DNA from: an uncultured Oscillospiraceae bacterium
Lineage (GTDB): Bacteria > Bacillota > Clostridia > Oscillospirales > Oscillospiraceae
Reading direction: 5' to 3'
Length of the DNA stretch: 34,690 nucleotides
Assembly (NCBI GenBank): GCA_947627745.1
Contig: CANQXH010000015.1
Location: forward strand, 1-34,690
Shown: positions 21,302-28,004 of the stretch, piece after piece
How the letters are laid out: each line of letters begins with the position of its first letter
Numbering within the stretch: position 1 is the first letter of the stretch
Position numbers and translations under genes: made by a program
The notes under the pieces: model-generated
The model's input: the letters and a program-made list of their open reading frames with translations, nothing else
The model's database searches: none
Told to the model about the DNA's origin: nothing

Positions 21302-21560
21302 CATGAGTCTGGCGGTAATCGTTACACCTCCTGGGCCCACTCGGTGACGTTTTTGCGGAGAAAAAATGGCGGCCAGTGGCCGCTGACAATGCGCGCCGGG
21401 ATGGTGGGTATCGTCACATCTGCTGGGCATTCCCGGTAACGTTCCTGCGGAGGAATAAGCAGGTAGCGGGCGGGCGGCGGGTCGCCGCGGACAAGACGCG
21501 CGTGAGTCTGGTGGTAATCGTTACACCTCCTGGGGCCGCTCGGTATCGAAATTGCTGAAA
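21271..21560 (+). repeat. Three diverged tandem repeats of about 100 bp
   Basis: Copies run about 21271-21364, 21365-21469 and 21470-21560. The first and third are nearly identical over about 75 bases at a 199-base offset. The middle copy is more diverged but keeps GACAA, GGTA/TATCGT, CTGGGC, GGTRACGTT and TGCGGAG in order. No promoter or convincing coding frame is seen; overlapping frames on the minus strand read through the repeats without a ribosome binding site. Confidence 0.82.
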
Positions 21561-21567
21561 AAAGGCA

Positions 21568-21606
21568 GGCAAGTGGAATCTTGCCCACCCGCTAGGGTGA
21601 TTTTTT
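21568..21606 (+). terminator. Terminator after the repeat array
   Basis: Two adjacent hairpins, GGCAAG/CTTGCC (21568-21585) and CACCC/GGGTG (21586-21599), followed by ATTTTTT. It would end a transcript running through the XRE gene and the repeats. Confidence 0.82.
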
Positions 21607-21684
21607 AAGGGGGCGCTGGTTCGTGGGCTTTTGTCCCTTCCCTTGGAGTACAATGGGCCCAGTCTATACCAAGGGGGAACGGTC

Positions 21685-22524
21685 ATGCAGTGCCAAAAGC
21701 TGAAAACCTATATGGAAACCGGACGGGTGGTGTTCCTGCCGGCCAAGGCCATCCGTCCCAACCCGGCCCAGCCCCGGGAGCGGTTCCGGGAGGACGCCCT
21801 CCGGGAGTTGGCGGAGAGCATCCGCCGCCACGGAATTTTGCAGCCCCTGTCCGTGCGCCGGGTGGGGACGGCCTATGAGCTGATCGCCGGAGAACGCCGG
21901 CTCCGGGCCGGGCAGATGGCCGGCCTGACGGAGATCCCCTGCATCGTCATGAGCATGGACAGTCAGGAATCCGGCATGGCGGCCCTGGTGGAGAATCTTC
22001 AGCGCCAGGACCTGGACTTCGTGGAGGAGGCCCGGGGCATCGCCAAGCTCATGGAGACCTGGGACCTGAGCCAGGAGCAGGCCGCCAAGCTCCTGGGCAA
22101 GAGCCAGAGCGCCGTGGCCAACAAGCTGCGGATTCTGCGTCACTCTCAGCAGGTGCTGGACGCTCTCCGGGCCGCGAACCTCACCGAGCGCCACGCTCGG
22201 GCCCTGCTGCGGCTGCCCGGGGAGCCGGAAAAGCTGAAGGCCCTGGAAACCATCGCCCGGGAGGGCATGAGCGTGGCCCGGACGGAAAAATACATCGCCG
22301 CCCTCCTGGAGGCCAAGCCCGCCCAGCCGCCCAGGGCTAACCTGGGGGCCTTCCTCAACGGCCTGAGCCAGTCCCTGGCCCGGATCCAGCGCTCCGGCAT
22401 CCCGGCGGTGTCCGAGCGGCGGGAGACGGACAGCCAGATCGTGCTGACCATCACCATCCCCAAGGGGGCCGGGCCGGGGGACGTCCGAGACATTGCCCCC
22501 ATAATACCGGAGCCGGGACGCTGA
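21685..22524 (+). CDS. ParB/Noc-family CTP-dependent DNA-binding protein
   Basis: A 279-residue ParB-family protein. The N-terminal ParB/Srx domain (about 14-105) holds the CTP-binding motif GERRLRAGQMAG and the ENLQRQDL motif. The central helix-turn-helix (about 115-200) includes SQEQAAKLLGKSQSAVANKLRILR, which should recognise a parS- or NBS-like site. The C-terminal dimerisation part ends IVLTITIPKGAG. Start 21685 follows AAGGGGGAA. Chromosomal ParB loads SMC at the origin, while its paralogue Noc blocks division over the nucleoid. No ParA/Soj gene is adjacent, and no parS-like palindrome was found in the window, so Noc or an orphan ParB is as likely as Spo0J. Confidence 0.92.
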   Translation: MQCQKLKTYMETGRVVFLPAKAIRPNPAQPRERFREDALRELAESIRRHGILQPLSVRRVGTAYELIAGERRLRAGQMAGLTEIPCIVMSMDSQESGMAALVENLQRQDLDFVEEARGIAKLMETWDLSQEQAAKLLGKSQSAVANKLRILRHSQQVLDALRAANLTERHARALLRLPGEPEKLKALETIAREGMSVARTEKYIAALLEAKPAQPPRANLGAFLNGLSQSLARIQRSGIPAVSERRETDSQIVLTITIPKGAGPGDVRDIAPIIPEPGR

Positions 22525-22540
22525 CGCGTCCCGGCCTTTT
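22512..22540 (+). terminator. Terminator overlapping the ParB stop codon
   Basis: GCCGGGACGC and GCGTCCCGGC form a perfect 10-bp stem; the 4-base loop TGAC contains the ParB stop, and CTTTTA follows. The convergent lipid kinase gene ends at 22539, directly on this hairpin. Confidence 0.87.
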
Positions 22541-23480
22541 ATCCCGCCGTCCCGGCCAGAGCCTGCCGGGGGGCGATCCGCATCGACGCGGTCTTGGGAT
22601 AGAAATAGCGCAGCTTCTCCTGGGCGATCCGAATATCCAGGGCGTCCGTCCGCAGCAGCTCCCCGTCCAGGCTCACGCTGTTGATTTTGGAGCAGCGCAC
22701 CGTCAGCCGGTCCGTCACCACATGGGTGATCAGATCGGGCAGCTGGGCATACTGGCCGGCCTTGTACTTGCCGATGACCATGGGCACCCGCCACAGCGGC
22801 ACGTCCTTCACGATCACCACGTCCAGCATCCCGTCGGTGGGGTCTGCCTCCGGCACGGGGTGGAACCCTCCGCCGTAGAACTGGCCGTTGCAGGCAGTGA
22901 TCATGGTCTGCTTCCCCTGGAACACCTGGCCGTTGACCTCCACGGTGTAGGGCTCGGAGATGCCCCGGCACAGATTGACCAAAATGGACAGAATGTACGC
23001 CCCGGAGCCGGTGACCAGGGGCAGGCGCTTATACTCCCCGATCTGGGTGCCAATCCGGGCGTCCAGGCCCACGGAGCAGGTGTTGATGGCCAGCTGCCCG
23101 TTGCATTGAATCATGTCCAGCACCGATTCCTGGCAGTCGAAATAGGGCTCCAGGCTGTCGAAGGTCATGCTGTCCCCAAAAATCCGGACGAAGTCGTTGC
23201 CGCTGCCCCCGGCGAAATGGGTCACGGCCACGTTGGAAAAGCCCGCCGCCCCGGCGGCCACCTCGTTGAGGGTCCCGTCCCCGCCCATGGCGAAGATCCG
23301 GTACTCCTCCCCGCTCTCCCCCGCCCGGCGGGTAAGGTCCCGGCAGTCCCCGGGGCCCTGGGACACGGCGATTTCATACGCTAGCCCCCGCTTGCCCCAG
23401 GAGCTTTGGATCATTTCCCGGTATTCATCCGTCCGGTCCCGCTTCCCGGCGGCGGGGTTGATGATAAACAGATCCTTCAT
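22539..23480 (-). CDS. Diacylglycerol/lipid kinase family protein (YegS/DgkB-like)
   Basis: A 313-residue soluble or membrane-associated lipid kinase that phosphorylates diacylglycerol or related lipids for recycling into phospholipid synthesis. The DAGK catalytic domain is at the N-terminus (FIINPAAGKR, then MGGDGTLNEVAAG near residue 67-80, then GGSGNDFVR). The C-terminal beta-sandwich has CNGQFYGGGFHPVPEA and the terminal VSLDGE motif that binds Mg in DgkB. MKDLFIINP at 23480 is taken as the start: GGGGGG precedes it and it overlaps the methyltransferase stop by four bases. It is the last gene of the minus-strand QueH operon. Substrate lipid is not determined by sequence. Confidence 0.92.
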   Translation of the reverse strand: MKDLFIINPAAGKRDRTDEYREMIQSSWGKRGLAYEIAVSQGPGDCRDLTRRAGESGEEYRIFAMGGDGTLNEVAAGAAGFSNVAVTHFAGGSGNDFVRIFGDSMTFDSLEPYFDCQESVLDMIQCNGQLAINTCSVGLDARIGTQIGEYKRLPLVTGSGAYILSILVNLCRGISEPYTVEVNGQVFQGKQTMITACNGQFYGGGFHPVPEADPTDGMLDVVIVKDVPLWRVPMVIGKYKAGQYAQLPDLITHVVTDRLTVRCSKINSVSLDGELLRTDALDIRIAQEKLRYFYPKTASMRIAPRQALAGTAG

Positions 23481-24616
23481 TTCCGGCCCCCCTTTTTCTG
23501 TCCGGGCAGATACATGTAGCAGTTGCACTGGATGCGCCCGTTGTAGAGCTTCCGTTTTTTGTCCGCCCGGCTGCCGAAATAGTGTTCAAATTCCGGCTCC
23601 GCCGCCAGCAGGTACAGCCGCCAGCCCTCCTGCCCCCGGAGATGGCGGCCTAGGGCGGTATAGAGCCGCTGGGCGCTCTGCCGCTCCATCATCCGCTCCC
23701 CGTAGGGCGGGTTGGCGATGAGGATGCCCGCCTGGTCCGGCAGGGGCTCCCGGGTGGCGTCTGCCCGGTGAAATTCGATCAGGTCCCCCACCCCCGCCTT
23801 CCGGGCGTTGGCGGCGGCCAGACTCACCGCATTGTCGTCGATGTCCGACCCGAGAATGCGGTACTGGCCGTGAAATTCCCGGTCCCGGGCCTCCTCCCGG
23901 GCCTGGCGCCAGGCGCTCTCCGGCAGCCAGGGGAAGGCCTCGGCGGCAAAGCGCCGCCGCAGGCCGGGGGCCTGATTTTTGGCGATCAGGGCCGCCTCGA
24001 TGGGAATGGTGCCGGAGCCGCAGAAGGGGTCGAAGAAGGTCTCCCGCCCCCGGTAGCGGGACAGCAGCACCAGCGCCGCCGCTAATGTTTCCCGCAAGGG
24101 CGCCTCGTTGCCCACGGCCCGGTAGCCCCGCTTGTGCAGGCCCGGACCGGTGGCGTCCAAATAGAGGGTGGCCCGGTCGTGGAACAGGGCAAATTGCAGC
24201 TGGAAGGTGGCGCCGGTCTCGGGGAGCCAGGTCAGGCCATAGGCCGCCCCCAAATTTCTGGCCGCCGCCTTTTTGATGATGGCCTGGCAGTCCGGCACGC
24301 TCATGAGCCTGCTGTCCAGGCAGGAGCCCTTCACCGGGAAGGCCCCGTCCCGGGGGATGAACTCCGCCAAAGGCGCCCGGCACACCCCCTGGAACAGCTC
24401 CTCGAAGGTGGTGGCGGGAAACTCCGCCAGCACGATCAGCACCCGTTCCCCGGTGCGCAGCCAGGTCAGAGCCCGGGGCAAGGAATCCAGGTCCCCGGAA
24501 AACAGGACCCGCCCGTTTTCCGCCTGCACGTTTTCCATCTCCAGCCGCCGCAGCTCCTCCGCTGCCAGGCCCTCCAGGCCGAACAGGCAGGGCACGGCAT
24601 ATCGCATTTGCGTCAT
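23477..24616 (-). CDS. THUMP-domain N2-guanine RNA methyltransferase (RlmL N-half/YpsC-like)
   Basis: A 379-residue rRNA methyltransferase. Residues about 1-155 form the N-terminal ferredoxin-like and THUMP RNA-binding part (FGLEGLAAEELRRLE at 12-26), and 160-370 form the catalytic domain. Motif I is FFDPFCGSGTIPIEAALIAK near residue 195, and motif IV is NPPYGERM near 305, the NPPY form used by exocyclic amine methyltransferases. E. coli RlmL makes m2G2445 in 23S rRNA with its N-terminal half; the present protein matches that half without the RlmK part, as in Bacillus YpsC. It lies between queH (8-base gap) and the lipid kinase (4-base overlap). Confidence 0.92.
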   Translation of the reverse strand: MTQMRYAVPCLFGLEGLAAEELRRLEMENVQAENGRVLFSGDLDSLPRALTWLRTGERVLIVLAEFPATTFEELFQGVCRAPLAEFIPRDGAFPVKGSCLDSRLMSVPDCQAIIKKAAARNLGAAYGLTWLPETGATFQLQFALFHDRATLYLDATGPGLHKRGYRAVGNEAPLRETLAAALVLLSRYRGRETFFDPFCGSGTIPIEAALIAKNQAPGLRRRFAAEAFPWLPESAWRQAREEARDREFHGQYRILGSDIDDNAVSLAAANARKAGVGDLIEFHRADATREPLPDQAGILIANPPYGERMMERQSAQRLYTALGRHLRGQEGWRLYLLAAEPEFEHYFGSRADKKRKLYNGRIQCNCYMYLPGQKKGGRK

Positions 24617-24624
24617 AGTGCCTC

Positions 24625-25170
24625 CTACGGAATGATCTTGCTCTTTTTCAGGTAGCGCTCCTCCTCGGAGAAGACGCAGCCGCAGTATTTCTGGATATAC
24701 ATCCCCAGCTCCCGGGCCCGGGCCTGCCCCTCCCGGAAGTAGGGCCGAAAGTCCCGGTAGAGAAACGGCACGCCTGCCGCCTCCGCCGCCCGCTGGGCCG
24801 TTTCCCGGAGCAGCTCATGATTTTGATAAGGACTGATGAACAGCGACGAGGTGAAGGCGTCGAAGCCTCCCTCCTTGGCCTGCCGGGCGGCCTCAAAGAG
24901 CCGCATCTCATAGCACACGGCACAGCGTCCCGGAATGTCCGCCGCAACCGCCCGGACGAAGGGCCGCAGGCCGTAGTCGTTCCGCTCCAAAAGGGGCAGC
25001 TCCACGGTCTGGGCGTATTCCCGCAGGCAGTTGCGCCGGGCCCGGTACTCGGTAAAGGGGTGGATATTGGGATTGTACCAGAAGCCGGTCAGCTCCGCCC
25101 CGTCCCCCCGGAGCACATCGATGCACATATTGGCGCAGGGCGCGCAGCAGATGTGAAGAAGCACCTTCAT
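24625..25170 (-). CDS. queH: Epoxyqueuosine reductase QueH
   Basis: Catalyses the last step of queuosine synthesis, reduction of epoxyqueuosine in tRNA to queuosine; QueH is the non-homologous replacement of QueG (formerly DUF208). The 181 residues match the family. Cluster and catalytic cysteines are visible as Cys8-Cys9 and Cys12 in HICCAPCAN, Cys83 and Cys86 in GRCAVCYEMRL, and a C-terminal YCGCVFSEEERY. The ATG at 25170 has a good AGGAGG-type site and a consensus promoter behind it. It is first in an operon with an rRNA methyltransferase and a lipid kinase. No other queuosine gene (tgt, queA, queC-F) is in the window. Confidence 0.95.
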   Translation of the reverse strand: MKVLLHICCAPCANMCIDVLRGDGAELTGFWYNPNIHPFTEYRARRNCLREYAQTVELPLLERNDYGLRPFVRAVAADIPGRCAVCYEMRLFEAARQAKEGGFDAFTSSLFISPYQNHELLRETAQRAAEAAGVPFLYRDFRPYFREGQARARELGMYIQKYCGCVFSEEERYLKKSKIIP

Positions 25171-25226
25171 ACGCCCGGATCCCTCCTTTTCGCGAAAACG
25201 GCGAATTCTTTGCCGCGATATAAATT

Positions 25227-25255
25227 ATTTTACCACGGCGAAAATGGAATGTCAA
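25227..25255 (-). promoter_or_regulatory. SigA promoter of the queH operon
   Basis: On the minus strand perfect TTGACA (25255-25250), 17-base spacer, TAAAAT (25232-25227), about 57 bases before queH. It is back-to-back with the trmB promoter. Confidence 0.87.
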
Positions 25256-25313
25256 ACCCGGTCCCAGGCAGGGGACCCATTATTTCCCGCCGGATTGGGC
25301 CTTTTTGGCGCGA

Positions 25314-25342
25314 TTGACAGGGAGCCCCGGTTTTGATATAAT
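25314..25342 (+). promoter_or_regulatory. SigA promoter of trmB-mnmG
   Basis: Perfect TTGACA (25314-25319), 17-base spacer, perfect TATAAT (25337-25342), 30 bases before the trmB start. Confidence 0.92.
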
Positions 25343-25371
25343 ACCCAAAACGCCCCTTTGGAGGAATGGTT

Positions 25372-26025
25372 ATGAGAATGCGGAAAAAGCCCAATCTGGA
25401 GCCCCGGATGGCCGCCTGCGCCGCCTGGCAGGTGACGGACCCCGCCGGCAAGCGGGGGTCCTGGCGGTCCTTGCTGCCCGGCTGCGCCGGGCTGTGGGTG
25501 GAGCTGGGCTGCGGAAAGGGCAAATTTACCGTGAAGCTGGCGGCGGCCCATCCGGAGGCGCTGGTAATCGCCGTGGAGCGGTGCCGGGAGGCCATGGTCA
25601 TGGCCATGGAGAAGGCCCGGGACGCCGGGCTGAAAAACGTCTTTTTTGTGGACATGGATGTGGCCAATCTTTCCGCGTGCTTCGCCCCCGGGGAGATGGA
25701 CCGGATCTATCTCAATTTCCCCGACCCCTGGCCCCGGAAGAAAAACGCCAAGCGCCGCCTGACCCACCGGAGCTTCCTCCGGCTCTATGCCCAGGCCCTG
25801 ACCCCCGGCGGGGAGGTTCTATTCAAAACCGACAACGCACCCCTGTTCGCCTTCACCCTGGAGGAGTGCGCCGCCCTGGGCCTGGAGGTAAAGAACGTCA
25901 CGGACGATCTTCACGCCCAGGGCCCGGTGGGCATTTTGACCGGGTATGAGGAAAAATTCCTGGCCCAGGGCGTTCCCATCCACCGCTGCCAGATCGTGGC
26001 CCGGCCCCTGGAGGCGGAGGCATGA
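25372..26025 (+). CDS. trmB: tRNA (guanine-N7-)-methyltransferase TrmB
   Basis: Makes m7G46 in the variable loop of many tRNAs. The 217 residues match the family. SAM motif I is [10 protein letters not shown] near residue 43, and the hallmark [20 protein letters not shown] starts near residue 115; NFPDPWPK/R-type motifs carry the catalytic aspartate. A late LTGYEEKF matches the family T-x-Y-E-x-K/R-F signature. Of three close in-frame ATGs, 25372 is preferred: TTTGGAGG is seven bases ahead, whereas 25366 would leave one base. The stop overlaps the mnmG start by four bases, so translation is coupled. Confidence 0.96.
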   Translation: MRMRKKPNLEPRMAACAAWQVTDPAGKRGSWRSLLPGCAGLWVELGCGKGKFTVKLAAAHPEALVIAVERCREAMVMAMEKARDAGLKNVFFVDMDVANLSACFAPGEMDRIYLNFPDPWPRKKNAKRRLTHRSFLRLYAQALTPGGEVLFKTDNAPLFAFTLEECAALGLEVKNVTDDLHAQGPVGILTGYEEKFLAQGVPIHRCQIVARPLEAEA

Positions 26026-27905
26026 CCTATTTCGCCGGGGAATACGACGTGGCGGTGGTGGGGGCCGGCCACGCCGGCATCGAGGCCGCCCTGGCCGCCG
26101 CCCGGCTGGGCTGCCGCACCGTGATCTTCACCATCAACCTGGACGCCGTGGGGAATATGCCCTGCAACCCCGCCATCGGCGGCTCCGGCAAGGGCCACCT
26201 GGTCCGGGAGCTGGACGCCCTGGGGGGCGAGATGGGCCTGGCCGCCGACGAGTGCTGCATCCAGTACCGGATGCTGAATTTGGGAAAGGGCCCCGCCGTC
26301 CACTCCCTCCGGGCCCAGGCGGACCGGCGGAAATATCAGCAGTATATGAAGCACGTCCTGGAGCTCCAGGAGAATCTGGACCTGAAGCAGGCCATGGTCA
26401 CAGAGCTTCTGACGGAAAACGGCCGAATCTTGGGCCTCAGGACCCGGCTGGGGGCGGAGTACCGGGTCCGGGCGGTGGTGCTGGCCACCGGCACCTACTT
26501 AGACAGTACGGTGATCACCGGCGACACGGTCTACCCCTCCGGCCCCGACGGGATGCACCCGGCCACGGGCCTAGCGGGCAGTCTCCGGGCCCTGGGGCTA
26601 CATCTCCGGCGGTTCAAGACCGGCACGCCCCCCCGGGTGAACCGGCGGAGCGTGGACTTTTCCAAAATGGAGCCCCAGCCGGGGGACGATCAGTGTCCCG
26701 GCTTCTCCTTCCGGACGGCGCGGCCCCCGGAAAACCGGGCCAAGTGTTACCTGACCTACACCAACGAGGAGACCCACGCCGTCATCCGGGCCAATCTCCA
26801 CCGCTCCCCCCTTTTTGACGGCACCATCCAGGGGGTGGGGCCCCGGTACTGCCCCAGCATCGAGACGAAGCTGGTCCGCTTCCCGGACAAGACCCGCCAC
26901 CAGCTCTTTGTGGAGCCCTGCGGGCTGGACACGGAGGAGCTGTATATCCAGGGTTTGTCCAGCAGCCTGCCGGAGGACGTGCAGCTGCGGATGCTCCACA
27001 CCATCCCCGGTCTGGAGCGGGCGGAGATGATGCGCCCGGCCTACGCCATCGAATATGAATGCCTGGACCCCACCCAGCTGACCGCCGCCCTGGAGTGCAA
27101 GACCCTGCCGGGGCTCTACGGCGCGGGGCAGTTCAACGGCACCTCCGGCTATGAGGAGGCTGCCGTTCAGGGGCTGCTGGCGGGGGTGAACGCCGCGAGA
27201 AGCGTCCAGGGGAAGGAGCCCGTGATCATCACCAGGGATATGGGCTATATTGGCATCCTCATCGACGATCTGGTGACCAAGGGCACCGAGGAGCCCTACC
27301 GGATCATGACCAGCCGCTCGGAATACCGCCTGCTCCACCGGCAGGACAACGCCGACCGGCGGCTCACCGACCTGGGGGCAAAGATCGGCCTGGTGGATGA
27401 GGCCCGCCGCCAGGCGGTGGCGGAAAAATACAGGGCAGTGGAGCGGGAGGTCCGCCGTTTGGAGGGGACCGGCGTGGCGGAGAGCAATGCGCTCAACGAG
27501 ATGCTCCGGCAGCGGGGTTCCGCCCCGGTGACCGGCTCCGCTCGGTTGGCGGAGCTGCTCCGGCGGCCCCAGGTGGACTACGACGACCTGGCTCCCTTCG
27601 ACCCGGACCGGCCGGACTTGGCCCCGGAAATTCGGGAGGCGGTGCAGATCGAGACAAAATACGCCGGGTATCTGGCCCGGCAGGAAAAGCAGGTGGAGCA
27701 GTTCCGCCGGGAGGAAGCCCGGGCCCTGCCTCAAAATATCGACTATTCCGCCATTCAGGGCCTGCGGCTGGAGGCTCGGGAAAAGCTGGCCCGGATCCGG
27801 CCGCTGTCCCTGGGCCAGGCCGGACGGATCTCCGGCGTCAGCCCGGCGGACATCGCCGTGCTGATGATCTACCTGGACAGCCGGGGAAGCGGGGCCGGCG
27901 AATAG
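26022..27905 (+). CDS. mnmG: tRNA uridine-5-carboxymethylaminomethyl modification enzyme MnmG (GidA)
   Basis: FAD-dependent partner of MnmE that installs the cmnm5/mnm5 group on wobble U34 of tRNAs such as Lys(TTT), Gln(TTG), Arg(TCT) and Gly(TCC), all of which are encoded in this window. The 627 residues are full length. The FAD-binding GAGHAG is at 14-19, [18 protein letters not shown] near 47, and the C-terminal helical MnmE-binding domain (about 540-620) includes [10 protein letters not shown] and [20 protein letters not shown]. The segment [15 protein letters not shown] differs slightly from the E. coli SKGPAVRATRAQADR. Unlike the usual mnmE-mnmG-rsmG order near the origin, it follows trmB, and neither mnmE nor rsmG is nearby. 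Confidence 0.95.
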   Translation: MTYFAGEYDVAVVGAGHAGIEAALAAARLGCRTVIFTINLDAVGNMPCNPAIGGSGKGHLVRELDALGGEMGLAADECCIQYRMLNLGKGPAVHSLRAQADRRKYQQYMKHVLELQENLDLKQAMVTELLTENGRILGLRTRLGAEYRVRAVVLATGTYLDSTVITGDTVYPSGPDGMHPATGLAGSLRALGLHLRRFKTGTPPRVNRRSVDFSKMEPQPGDDQCPGFSFRTARPPENRAKCYLTYTNEETHAVIRANLHRSPLFDGTIQGVGPRYCPSIETKLVRFPDKTRHQLFVEPCGLDTEELYIQGLSSSLPEDVQLRMLHTIPGLERAEMMRPAYAIEYECLDPTQLTAALECKTLPGLYGAGQFNGTSGYEEAAVQGLLAGVNAARSVQGKEPVIITRDMGYIGILIDDLVTKGTEEPYRIMTSRSEYRLLHRQDNADRRLTDLGAKIGLVDEARRQAVAEKYRAVEREVRRLEGTGVAESNALNEMLRQRGSAPVTGSARLAELLRRPQVDYDDLAPFDPDRPDLAPEIREAVQIETKYAGYLARQEKQVEQFRREEARALPQNIDYSAIQGLRLEAREKLARIRPLSLGQAGRISGVSPADIAVLMIYLDSRGSGAGE

Positions 27906-27932
27906 GGCGCCGCCTGTGAATATTCCATTAAA

Positions 27933-27964
27933 TTTTCCGGACAGGGTAGCCTCTGCCCGGAAAA
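27933..27964. promoter_or_regulatory. Palindrome at the -35 position of the U32 promoter
   Basis: TTTTCCGGACAG and CTGCCCGGAAAA (27953-27964) pair over 12 bp with one mismatch around an 8-base loop. It ends five bases before the TATAAT and has no T-run on the plus strand, so it looks like an operator or a weak mnmG terminator. Confidence 0.5.
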
Positions 27965-27966
27965 TA

Positions 27967-27975
27967 TGCTATAAT
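27967..27975 (+). promoter_or_regulatory. Extended -10 promoter of the U32-maf-mre operon
   Basis: TGCTATAAT, with TATAAT at 27970-27975, 29 bases before the U32 start. No -35 box is recognisable because that position is occupied by the palindrome. Confidence 0.68.
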
Positions 27976-28004
27976 AAGTCAAATATCCATTGGAGAGACT
28001 TGCT

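Noticed and set aside
21271-21560. Repeat array as CRISPR
   Set aside because: Units are about 100 bp and diverged with no short identical repeats separated by unique spacers, and no cas genes are present.
20463-22524. XRE gene, repeats and ParB as a type III toxin-antitoxin or partition system
   Set aside because: Repeat units are too long and diverged for known type III antitoxins, ParB is not a toxin, and no ParA or parS-like palindrome is seen.
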